Positions 17,701 through 26,377 of a DNA stretch of 64,000 nt are shown here, in pieces. A program made the translations under genes and the position numbers. The stretch covers positions 2,108,001 through 2,172,000 of the forward strand of contig OY781043.1 in the NCBI GenBank assembly GCA_963676165.1, written 5' to 3'. A model generated the notes under the pieces. It was given only the letters and a program-made list of their open reading frames with translations. It was not told the DNA's origin and ran no database searches. The stretch comes from JAQIBY01 sp963676165 (lineage in GTDB: Bacteria > Bacteroidota > Bacteroidia > Bacteroidales > ML635J-15). Position 1 is the first letter of the stretch, and the number at the start of each line of letters is the position of its first letter.

Positions 17701-19142
17701 CCGGGAATCAATTCCATGAAACATTTACCAATGGAATGGAATTTACAAGCCAGTTTACGTCAGAATTTGAAATGTACAACCTTGGAACATACAAATATTT
17801 CCGTCATGATGAATTTGGAAGTGATGATAACGGGTTTTACCGAGAGTTGATAAATTATTCTGGGGTCATAGAATATCCTAATGATGGAGTTCCTTATTAT
17901 GAAGATCTTTCATGTCCATCAAATTACGAAGAGACTCCAATTATTGAACCGGGAGAATTTATTGTGTTTATCGGTGAATTACAAAACAACTTATCAAGTA
18001 AGGAATCTGAATACGCACAAATAGTTGACAAGGGAAATACAACTCAATTAAAATCAGCTGCAGAGTCAATGAATTCCCAAAACTTTTTTGCTGCATACTT
18101 GACTCTATGCAACAACGGCTATCTAAGTAACACAGTTTTTGATGCCATCTTAAACAATCAATCGGTTCCACAGGTTGTGACAACAGCCTTGCTACTTGCG
18201 AATTCTCCCTTACCGGAAGTTACACAGCAGAAAGTGCAGAAATCACGCCTTACAAATTGGCAGAAAATGCTTATTGCATATTATCAGCAAGGTATTAACA
18301 ACAGAGAAAAATTAGAATTTGCAATGGCTGACATAAAGCAGGAAATTGCTACAATTGAATCTGATATGCTTATCAATTTTGCAAATAATGATTCGACACC
18401 GGCATACAGAGAAAATGTAATGAATTATTTCAGTCAAAAAGCGGATGAAAACATTGAGAACTATATAAACCGTTTTAATCTTCACCTATTTGAAGAAGAT
18501 TACAATAATGCGTTGATCATTTTGAACACATTACAAAACTATGCATCAAGCTTTAGTAATGACAGCATAACCCAAGAGATACAGCACTATTACGATGTAA
18601 ATAACATATTAATATCCGTATTAAAAGACAATCAATATAAGGAAACAAAATTAGAGAGTAATCTTGCATCTTTACGTCAATCTGCAAAAGCATATTCACC
18701 CTGGTACTCAAACATTAGCAGATCGCTTTATGCATTGGCAACAGATTCAATTTTGTTGGAATATACCCCTATACCACATCCCGAAGTTTCAACGAAGTTA
18801 GCCGTTTGCAAACCTGATTTAAACAGTATCTTTAGTCCTGAGATTAAACTTTACCCAAATCCGGTAAAAGAGCTATTGTTTGTGGAATATAATTTTATTT
18901 CCATGTCAGAAACAGGAACTGATTTGTTGTTAAAAGAACTTGATTATGAAAAAACTAATACTTGTGAAAACGGAAACATTGTTGTATATTCGAACTCAGG
19001 ACAGAAACTTGTTGACTTGGAATTAAGCCAAAGTCTTGGTGTTATTCGCATTAATTTTAAAGACTTCGCAGCAGGCAATTACATTGTGGAAGTGACCGAT
19101 TGCTACGGGTTTACGAATAGTGCAAAAATTGTCAAGCAATAG
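14710..19142 (+). pseudogene. 3' fragment of the interrupted giant T9SS surface protein
   Basis: This is the continuation of the gene starting at 11480: the codons after the target duplication read TDTEGCTYTANAEIYE, completing the Ig-like domain left open at 13400. It holds several cysteine-paired Ig/PKD-like domains (about 14715-16150), a beta-helix region with short repeats (about 16500-17600) and a helical segment (about 17950-18700). A type A T9SS sorting domain ends it (IKLYPNPVKELLFVEY ... GNYIVEVTDCYG). It has no signal peptide of its own. An in-frame ATG at 14682 lies inside the element end, so a cytoplasmic product is conceivable, but it could not be exported. No extra stops or frameshifts are seen, so the disruption looks recent. 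Confidence 0.85.
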
Positions 19143-19171
19143 AGATTGTATATGGTTTAAAGGAATTAATT

Positions 19172-21064
19172 ATGATGAAAAAATTATTGGTTATAACTTT
19201 AGTTTTTATAAACATTACGACAATTAAAGCACAAGTTGTTTTCAATAAAATCATTGAAGATTCCATTGGTCATATCACAAATTCAGTTGTTGCTTTAGAC
19301 TCCGGTTATGTATTTTTATCAGGCACAGGAAATGAATATGGTATACGCAGTTTAGGCTTAACTTATGTTAATGAGGTTGGCGATAAACAGTGGAAACATA
19401 TATATGGCGATTCAGTGGTGGAATACTGGGATGGCTGGGGAGGCAATTATAAACGTTTAAATTCCTCTTCTTACCTTTCCGGTTCATTTGTTAATTCACC
19501 TGAGCAAAAACGTGGAATTCATATTACAAAATTCGATTCCTTGTTTAATATTGAATTCCAAAACATTGTATTATATGATTCAATTGATAAAAGAGCTTAT
19601 GATACAAAATATTTTAGTGATAGTTGTTATTATATCACTGGGTCATATGATTGCGAAGATATTGAACAAGTAAAACTTATATTACTAAAAGTTGATAATT
19701 CAGGTAATTACTTATGGCATAAAATATTTGGAAATAATGCGATGGAATATGGAAGTCGTATCATTGAAACATCAGATGATAAAATATTAACTGCAGGTTC
19801 TACAATCATTACCAACATCTCTAACACCCGCTGGTACTTTCTCAAAACCGACACAGCGGGAAATACCATTTGGGAACAGACTTATGGGCGCAACAATTAC
19901 AACAATGGCAGAGTCAACGGCCTGATAGAAACGCAAGATTCAAATTATCTCGCCTGCGGGATATATCCTGCTGCCTCATACGGAAGCGAGACCCTCTACG
20001 ATGGCTGCCTGCGCAAAATAGATACTGCTGGTGACTTGTTGTGGGAAAAGCGCTACAAAAATTACTCGTGTCATCCTGATGGTGACAACATCACTCGTAG
20101 CGGAACAATAAGCTCGATTAGCCAATTGTCAAATGGTGATTTTATTATTTTGGGTTCTTCGCAATGGTATTACACAATTTTGAGAGGTTTTCTAATGAGA
20201 CTTGATTCGAAAGGTAATATCAAATGGCATCATTATTATTTTGCTGAGGATTACATTTCTACGTGGCAATATTTTTCAGATTTCAAAAGTACAGGTGATG
20301 GTGGTTATATCATTGCAGGTTATGGAATTGATTACAGCAATTTGGGCTATGAAACAGAACAACAAGCATGGCTTGTAAAAACCGACAGTTTGGGAATGGA
20401 CGGACTAAGCAACACAGAACCGGATGCACTTCAACTGGAAGTGGATTTTCCTTTAACAGCATGCAATAACGATACTATACAAATTTTCGTGAAAATTGCC
20501 GGTAAATCGGCACCCTACACACTTGAATTTAGTACGGGACAAGTTACAGATAGTATTTATTATCCAGCATGCTTTGTTCCTCAGGAAATTGGCTTAGACA
20601 CACTTGAACTTGAATATCTTGGCACTCCATATTTAATAGATACCATTAGAGAAGCAACAATCACAAATCACGAATGGGGACATTGCATCGCTAAACCCGT
20701 AGATTTCTACACACCAGCAGATGCGGGCTATTTAAATCTATATGTCACATTGACAGATGCCTATGGAGAAAGTATTACATTAGCAGATGGATTAATGATT
20801 ACAGACTGTCCAACGACATTAACTGAAAACGAAAGCGCTTCTCACTTCAGCTTTTATCCCAATCCCGCAACCAACAAACTTCACTTAGAAATCCCAAACC
20901 TAACACACCCCCAACAAGCCGAAATTTACGATGCTCAAGGCAAGCTTGTTTTTACACAAACCATAAATGCAAAAACCACTACCCTTGACATCAGCCATTT
21001 ACAACCCGGCAGCTACATCCTCAAAATCGATGGCATCAGCCAGAGTTTTACGGTGGTGCGGTGA
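19172..21064 (+). CDS. T9SS type A exported protein with beta-propeller-like repeats
   Basis: The 630-residue secreted protein has a signal peptide (MMKKLLVITLVFINITTIKA). Repeated blocks contain DSGYVFLSGTGNEYG, DDKILTAGSTII, DSNYLACGIYP and DGGYIIAGYGID, each followed by LLKVD/WLVKTDSLG. This is the pattern of Bacteroidota proteins that probably fold as beta-propellers (residues about 25-410). A small beta-sandwich precedes the C-terminal type A sorting domain (FSFYPNPATNKLHLEIPN ... LQPGSYILKIDGISQSF). It lies 29 bp downstream of the interrupted gene and may share its transcript, so the insertion could reduce its expression. The passenger function is not identifiable. Confidence 0.72.
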   Translation: MMKKLLVITLVFINITTIKAQVVFNKIIEDSIGHITNSVVALDSGYVFLSGTGNEYGIRSLGLTYVNEVGDKQWKHIYGDSVVEYWDGWGGNYKRLNSSSYLSGSFVNSPEQKRGIHITKFDSLFNIEFQNIVLYDSIDKRAYDTKYFSDSCYYITGSYDCEDIEQVKLILLKVDNSGNYLWHKIFGNNAMEYGSRIIETSDDKILTAGSTIITNISNTRWYFLKTDTAGNTIWEQTYGRNNYNNGRVNGLIETQDSNYLACGIYPAASYGSETLYDGCLRKIDTAGDLLWEKRYKNYSCHPDGDNITRSGTISSISQLSNGDFIILGSSQWYYTILRGFLMRLDSKGNIKWHHYYFAEDYISTWQYFSDFKSTGDGGYIIAGYGIDYSNLGYETEQQAWLVKTDSLGMDGLSNTEPDALQLEVDFPLTACNNDTIQIFVKIAGKSAPYTLEFSTGQVTDSIYYPACFVPQEIGLDTLELEYLGTPYLIDTIREATITNHEWGHCIAKPVDFYTPADAGYLNLYVTLTDAYGESITLADGLMITDCPTTLTENESASHFSFYPNPATNKLHLEIPNLTHPQQAEIYDAQGKLVFTQTINAKTTTLDISHLQPGSYILKIDGISQSFTVVR

Positions 21065-21384
21065 GGTCGATGGCTTTGTATCCGGTGGCTTCGGCTCCGT
21101 CACCTTACTGTACCACGCCAGGTGATTGAGCGCAGCGATGTGCTGAGCTGTGTCGTAGTGCCGAAATTACCGGCAATGAGCACACTAAGTCAAACCCCGA
21201 AGGGGTGACAACATTGTAACCACGGGTGTAGTGAGAAAACTTGTTTTCGAAACGAAACCCGGGGGCACACAAACACCCGAAAATCCTTTTGGCGGGATTT
21301 TTGCGGCGCAGCAAGAAAAAATCGTGACAAAAGCCGGACAGGCAATGACAAAAGTTGGAGAAAAATACGTACATTCGTACAAGC
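21065..21384. other. GC-richer intergenic block, possible dispersed repeat
   Basis: These 320 bp have no gene I can support and differ in composition from both neighbours. The block contains the palindrome ACCCCGAAGGGGT (21194-21206) and a GGTGGCTTCGGCTCCGTCACC-like imperfect inverted repeat near 21085-21105. It gives open frames in several phases whose products (NVVTPSGF, VVTMLSPLRG) resemble spurious proteins I recall from Bacteroidota annotations. I read it as a non-coding repeated element. Confidence 0.45.
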
Positions 21385-23301
21385 ATGAAAACCAAACCTA
21401 TGAAACTACAAATCGCCATATTTTCAACTTTTTTACTAATTTCAAGTGGATTACTTGCACAACCATTAACACCAACAGAAGCCAATATCCCTGTCAGAGA
21501 TGGACAAACTTTAGCCGCAGACATTTACATTCCGCAACCCGAAACAGCCCGTCCAACAATATTGATTCAAACTCCGTACAATAAACTCTTTTATCGCTAC
21601 TCCCTACCATTAGGAATAGGCACAGAAGTTGACAACAGTCCGTATAACTTTGTAATTGTCGATTGGCGAGGGTTTTATGCATCGGCAGGAGCAGCAAGTA
21701 CCGAGGCAGATCGAGGCGAAGACGGTTATGATATCATTGATTGGATAAAAGACCAAAGCTGGTCAAATGGAAAAATTGGAACATGGGGAGCTTCAGCATT
21801 GGGAAAAATTCAATTTCAAACAGCAAGAGAACAACATCCCAATCACATCTGCGCAGTTCCTCTCGTTGCCAGTCCGCAAATGCTATATCAAGAGTATTAT
21901 CCCAATGGCGTTTACCGGGAAGAGTATGTTGAGCAACTTGATGCACTTGGATATGGCATGTCAACAATACTCGAAGCGCATCCATACTACGACCCTACTT
22001 GGCAATACACAGAAAACGCAACATTCTACCCCGATGACATTCAAATTCCGATGTTAATGATTTGTGGCTGGTTTGATCATGACTCTGAGTTCAAATTTCA
22101 ATACTTTCAGGATTTGCTTTCCAATTCTCCATCTACCATTGCAGAACAACACAAACTACTCATAGGACCCTGGGCACACGGTGGCTTTGGACAAGCACAG
22201 GTTGGCAGCGAACAACAGGGCGAGCTCTTTTTCCCACAAGCAGAAGGATACAGCGATGAATATGCACTTGATTTTTTTGATTATTACCTTCTGAATGCCT
22301 ACAATGGCTGGCCTGCAAATCCAAGCATAAAATTCTTTCAAATGGGAGAAATGGAATGGCGAAGCAGCGAATCCTGGCCACTACCCAGCACAACTGAAAC
22401 ACTCTATTTCCAGGCAAATGGCAGCTTATCGAATCAAATGCCTGCTACAGACGATTCTTGCTCTAGCTTTTTATACGATCCTCGCGACCCTTCACCAACC
22501 ATTGGAGGACCAACGCTTAGGCAAGATCTCTTGCAAGGACCCTATGATCAATCAACGGAAGTAGAAAGCCGCAATGACATTCTCATTTTTGACACTCCAG
22601 GTCTCACAGAAAATTTTAGCATCAATGGAAACATTCATATGAATCTGTATGTTTCCAGCAATCGACCCGACACCGATTTTGCAGTGCGACTTTGCGATGT
22701 GTATCCCGATGGCAGAAGCATTTTGCTTTTGGATGGAATTTACAGAATGCGATTTCGGAATGGATTTACGCAGGCTGACGAAAGCTTCATGACCGAAGGA
22801 GAAATTTATCCCATTGAAATCATCTTACCTGGCATAGCACATAGTTTTTTAACCAATCATAAATTACGCGTTGACTTTAGCTCATCCAATTATCCACGAT
22901 TTCATCGTAACATAAACAATGGAGACGCAATGTATAACTCCGGCGATACATTGACCGCATTAAATGCGATACATCACAATGCAGATCATCATTCCTCCCT
23001 CCTGCTACCAATTAGCCAAAGTACAAGCACTTCAATGCTGGAAAATAATGCAATACAACTCGGAAATCCGTTCCCGAATCCAGCGACAAAACAGCTTTTT
23101 GTTCCTTATCAATGTCCAAATGACATGTCTGTTTACATTCAAATCACAGATATCTCAGGCAGGATTGTGGAAATAAAAACACTAGCAAAAGGACACTCCT
23201 TACTTGAATTGAATCTAGACACCTACACTCCCGGCATGTATCAAATTAAATTCACTTTCGGGAATAAACATGTTCAATCCATTAAATTTGTGAAACAATG
23301 A
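21385..23301 (+). CDS. Secreted CocE/NonD family hydrolase with T9SS sorting domain
   Basis: This alpha/beta hydrolase of the X-Pro dipeptidyl-peptidase/cocaine esterase class has about 638 residues. The ATG at 21385 (or 21400) gives the signal peptide MKLQIAIFSTFLLISSGLLA; the frame extends upstream only to a TTG. The N-terminal catalytic domain has the family opening (IPVRDGQTLAADIYIP), the nucleophile elbow GTWGASALGK, the acid region ICGWFDHDSE and the histidine motif IGPWAHGGFG. A C-terminal jelly-roll (GLTENFSINGNIHMNLYVSS ... RVDFSSSNYPRF) follows, then a type A sorting domain (NPFPNPATKQLFVPYQ ... YTPGMYQIKF). It probably hydrolyses peptides or esters outside the cell; the exact substrate cannot be told. 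Confidence 0.85.
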   Translation: MKTKPMKLQIAIFSTFLLISSGLLAQPLTPTEANIPVRDGQTLAADIYIPQPETARPTILIQTPYNKLFYRYSLPLGIGTEVDNSPYNFVIVDWRGFYASAGAASTEADRGEDGYDIIDWIKDQSWSNGKIGTWGASALGKIQFQTAREQHPNHICAVPLVASPQMLYQEYYPNGVYREEYVEQLDALGYGMSTILEAHPYYDPTWQYTENATFYPDDIQIPMLMICGWFDHDSEFKFQYFQDLLSNSPSTIAEQHKLLIGPWAHGGFGQAQVGSEQQGELFFPQAEGYSDEYALDFFDYYLLNAYNGWPANPSIKFFQMGEMEWRSSESWPLPSTTETLYFQANGSLSNQMPATDDSCSSFLYDPRDPSPTIGGPTLRQDLLQGPYDQSTEVESRNDILIFDTPGLTENFSINGNIHMNLYVSSNRPDTDFAVRLCDVYPDGRSILLLDGIYRMRFRNGFTQADESFMTEGEIYPIEIILPGIAHSFLTNHKLRVDFSSSNYPRFHRNINNGDAMYNSGDTLTALNAIHHNADHHSSLLLPISQSTSTSMLENNAIQLGNPFPNPATKQLFVPYQCPNDMSVYIQITDISGRIVEIKTLAKGHSLLELNLDTYTPGMYQIKFTFGNKHVQSIKFVKQ

Positions 23302-23357
23302 AATTCAAATTAAATACTCTCCTTCTTATCATCGCAATTGGATTTTGTGGAAATTAA
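23298..23357 (+). pseudogene. 19-codon lipoprotein-signal-like fragment
   Basis: A frame starting at ATG 23298 overlaps the hydrolase stop as ATGA and encodes MKFKLNTLLLIIAIGFCGN followed by a stop. It looks like the start of a lipoprotein (charged N-terminus, hydrophobic core, lipobox-like IGFC) that ends right after the signal. It may be the remnant of a deleted downstream gene or a chance frame. Confidence 0.3.
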
Positions 23358-23367
23358 AAAATGCAAC

Positions 23368-24132
23368 TCAAACTCTCACCCGAGTAAAAAAGCCCTTATT
23401 TTTTGGCAATAAAAGTCCAAAATGATAAAAATCCAGGGCAATAAAATCTTTGTCATGAGCAAGTTTTCGCCAGGCCTTGGTCATTCCTTTGGACCAATGG
23501 ATATCATCCAATAAAATCACGGCTTCCTCTGAAAGTCTGTTCTGAATATCATTCATCAAATCCAGGGTTTGTTGGTAGCGATGATCTCCATCCACATACA
23601 CAAAATCCCAACTTGCTTCATTTTGCGCCAAAAAGGCTTTAAATGTTGTCGTATGCAAACTCACATTATCTGCAGAAAATGCATGCAGTACATTGCTCGC
23701 TACTGCATGTGTTTCAGGACAAGCATCCACAGAATGAATCTGACTTTCAGGACAAGACAATGCCATACACAAAGTAGAGACTCCCAACGATGTTCCTAAC
23801 TCCAAAATATGTTTAGGTTTCAGGAAGTACACCAATCTCGATAAAAAGACAGCATCGTCCTCATTCAAAACAGCATATTTTGCGATATCTGACAATTTGC
23901 GGATATCCCCCATTTTTCGGGAGCCTGCCCCTTTGTCAACTACAGTAATTTCGGTTTCATCATAAAGCAGATCATCCATTACATCATCGTATGCCAACAT
24001 TGCATAACTTGTCCTGTCTGACTGAAGTGCAGACAATAAAACACCCAAATCATTGAGTTTAGGGATCGCATCATAAGGCTTGGAAAGCACTTTATGCTTC
24101 AAATATTCAAAGGCAGAATGCAATTGCTTCAT
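23368..24132 (-). CDS. Class I SAM-dependent methyltransferase (O-methyltransferase-like)
   Basis: This 254-residue cytoplasmic enzyme is of the Methyltransf_24 type. The SAM-binding motif I is HILELGTSLGVSTLCMALS, followed by the acidic IHSVDACPE (motif II), FVYVDGDHRYQQTLDLM and VILLDDIHWSKGM. The last two are the metal/substrate-side motifs of O-methyltransferases in this group. The substrate is unknown. It faces the hydrolase gene convergently and is divergent from recG, with only about 50 bp between its start and that of recG, so the two promoters must overlap. Confidence 0.82.
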   Translation of the reverse strand: MKQLHSAFEYLKHKVLSKPYDAIPKLNDLGVLLSALQSDRTSYAMLAYDDVMDDLLYDETEITVVDKGAGSRKMGDIRKLSDIAKYAVLNEDDAVFLSRLVYFLKPKHILELGTSLGVSTLCMALSCPESQIHSVDACPETHAVASNVLHAFSADNVSLHTTTFKAFLAQNEASWDFVYVDGDHRYQQTLDLMNDIQNRLSEEAVILLDDIHWSKGMTKAWRKLAHDKDFIALDFYHFGLLLPKNKGFFTRVRV

Positions 24133-24185
24133 GGAAATTAATGGTATTTTTGTATTTTAACATCAAATTTAGTGGAAAGAACCGA

Positions 24186-26294
24186 ATGAGCAAGCTTTTA
24201 GATTCAGAAATAAAATTTTTAAAGACAGTTGGTCCTAAACGGGCGGAACTTCTGAACGAAGAGCTTGACATATATTCGTGGGAAGATTTGCTAACTTATT
24301 TTCCATATCGCCATACTGACAGATCAAAATTTTACAAAATCAATGAGATAAATGCCAACATGCCCAGCATACAATTGGTTGGGAAAATCAGTCACATTCA
24401 AGAGATTCCTGGCAAGAGATTTCGGCGATTAACCGCTAAATTACTTGATGACACAGGACAAATTGAACTGGTTTGGTTTCGAGGCATAAAAATGATGAAA
24501 GACATCATTAAACCCGGACAGAATTACGTTGTTTTCGGGAAAGCAAATTACGTTAAAAACAGTGGGTTAAGCATTGCCCATCCGGAAATAGAAACCGTTG
24601 AAAAGTGGAAGAAAAAACCTGCAACAGGACTCATGCCACATTACAACACAACGGAGACAATGAAAAAAAATGGGCTTCACAGTCGTGCAATTCAGAAACT
24701 TCAGGAAGTATTATTGCAATCCATTGAAAACAAAATCCCGGAAACGCTTCCTGAGTGGATGCTGAAGAAATACCATCTGGTCTCCAGAACCCAAGCCATT
24801 CGAGCCATTCATTTTCCTCAAAACTATGATGAACTAAGCAAGGCAGAATATCGGCTAAAGTTTGAAGAACTTTTTTACATCCAATTGGGAATGCTCAAAA
24901 CCCGCATCCACAGAAAAGCAACCACCCCTGGGCATATTTTCCCTGAAATTGGAGCATATTTCAACCATTTTTACCATAACCAATTACCATTTGAGCTGAC
25001 AGAGGCACAAAAGCGGGTCATCCGTGAAATACGTCACGATATGGCAACAGGGAAACACATGAATCGATTGTTGCAAGGCGATGTTGGAAGTGGAAAAACA
25101 TTGGTCGCTTTATTTTGTATGCTCATTGCCATAGACAATGGATTTCAAGCTAGCCTCATGGTTCCAACAGAAGTACTTGCCCAACAGCATTATAAATCAA
25201 TATGCAAATTTCTAGACGGTATGAGCGTCAGAGTTGAATTACTGACAGGCAGTACGAAACGGAAAGACAGAGTTCCTATTCATGAAGGGTTACGGAATGG
25301 CGATGTCAATATTCTTATTGGAACACACGCTTTACTGGAGGATGAGGTTCAATTTCAGAACCTTGGAATCGCTATAATTGATGAACAGCACAGATTTGGC
25401 GTTGCACAACGTGCCCGATTATGGAACAAAGCGGAAATTCCACCTCACATCCTTGTTATGACAGCAACGCCAATACCACGAACTCTTGCCATGACTGTTT
25501 ATGGAGATTTGGATGTTTCTGTAATCGACGAGCTACCACCTGGACGTAAACCAATAAAAACCAGCCACGCAACAGATGCTCAACGACTGAGAGTCTTTAA
25601 GTTTATGAGAGATCAGATTGCTGCAGGCAGACAGATTTACGTGGTTTATCCTTTGATAAGCGAATCAGAAAACATGGACTTTAAAGACCTTGAAGATGGA
25701 GTTGAAAGCATGCTGAGAGCCTTTCCTCGTCCTGATTACCAGCTGGCTGTGGTCCATGGAAAGATGAAACCCGCAGACAAAGAACATGAAATGCAGTTTT
25801 TCAAAGAAGGGAAAGCCCAAATCATGGTTGCTACCACAGTGATAGAAGTTGGTGTTGATGTGCCGAACGCATCGGTAATGATCATTGAATCGGCTGAACG
25901 TTTCGGATTAAGTCAAATGCACCAATTGCGTGGCAGAGTGGGACGTGGAGGCGATCAATCGTATTGTATCCTAATGACGAAACAACATTTGGGTGAAACG
26001 ACAAAGCAGCGCATAGACATCATGTGTCGTACTAACGATGGATTTGAAATTGCAGAAGCGGATATGAAACTACGTGGCCCCGGTGATATTGAGGGGACAC
26101 AACAAAGTGGACTTCCAATCAATTTAAAAATCGCCAGTTTAGGCAAAGACCAGCAGATTCTTCAATTTGTACGTAATATTGCCAATATGATTCTTGGCAG
26201 AGACCCTGAATTACAAGCAGATGCCAACACCATTTTAATCCATCGTCTTCGGGAACTTAACAAAAACAAATTGCAGTGGCGCATGATTTCGTAG
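24186..26294 (+). CDS. recG: ATP-dependent DNA helicase RecG
   Basis: RecG remodels stalled replication forks and branch-migrates Holliday junctions. The ATG at 24186 gives 702 residues beginning MSKLLDSEIKFLKTVGPKRA, as in the family; an upstream in-frame ATG at 24141 would add an unusual 15-residue extension. The wedge/OB domain occupies residues about 50-160. The helicase core has Walker A (LLQGDVGSGKTLVALFCM), the DEQH box (AIIDEQHRFGVAQRARL), motif III (VMTATPIPRTLAMTVYGDL) and motif VI (HQLRGRVGRGGDQSYCIL). The C-terminal RecG domain ends NKNKLQWRMIS. All key residues look intact. Confidence 0.96.
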   Translation: MSKLLDSEIKFLKTVGPKRAELLNEELDIYSWEDLLTYFPYRHTDRSKFYKINEINANMPSIQLVGKISHIQEIPGKRFRRLTAKLLDDTGQIELVWFRGIKMMKDIIKPGQNYVVFGKANYVKNSGLSIAHPEIETVEKWKKKPATGLMPHYNTTETMKKNGLHSRAIQKLQEVLLQSIENKIPETLPEWMLKKYHLVSRTQAIRAIHFPQNYDELSKAEYRLKFEELFYIQLGMLKTRIHRKATTPGHIFPEIGAYFNHFYHNQLPFELTEAQKRVIREIRHDMATGKHMNRLLQGDVGSGKTLVALFCMLIAIDNGFQASLMVPTEVLAQQHYKSICKFLDGMSVRVELLTGSTKRKDRVPIHEGLRNGDVNILIGTHALLEDEVQFQNLGIAIIDEQHRFGVAQRARLWNKAEIPPHILVMTATPIPRTLAMTVYGDLDVSVIDELPPGRKPIKTSHATDAQRLRVFKFMRDQIAAGRQIYVVYPLISESENMDFKDLEDGVESMLRAFPRPDYQLAVVHGKMKPADKEHEMQFFKEGKAQIMVATTVIEVGVDVPNASVMIIESAERFGLSQMHQLRGRVGRGGDQSYCILMTKQHLGETTKQRIDIMCRTNDGFEIAEADMKLRGPGDIEGTQQSGLPINLKIASLGKDQQILQFVRNIANMILGRDPELQADANTILIHRLRELNKNKLQWRMIS

Positions 26295-26310
26295 CTTTTG
26301 TCCTAAAAAA

Positions 26311-26336
26311 AAAGCTACCCTAAACTGAGTAGCTTT
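26311..26336 (-). terminator. Terminator between recG and the BspA-like gene
   Basis: An 8-bp stem (AAAGCTAC 26311-26318 with GTAGCTTT 26329-26336) is preceded on the plus strand by a run of A. Read on the minus strand it is a stem followed by T residues, so it best serves the minus-strand gene ending at 26378. It may also stop recG transcription. Confidence 0.75.
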
Positions 26337-26377
26337 CACATCACATAATGCAATGATATTGATCAAAAAAACTAAAA

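Noticed and set aside
21105..21584. Overlapping open frames on both strands of the 21.1-21.6 kb block
   Set aside because: They are mutually overlapping, and their products resemble spurious translations of a repeat. The hydrolase gene explains the part after 21385.
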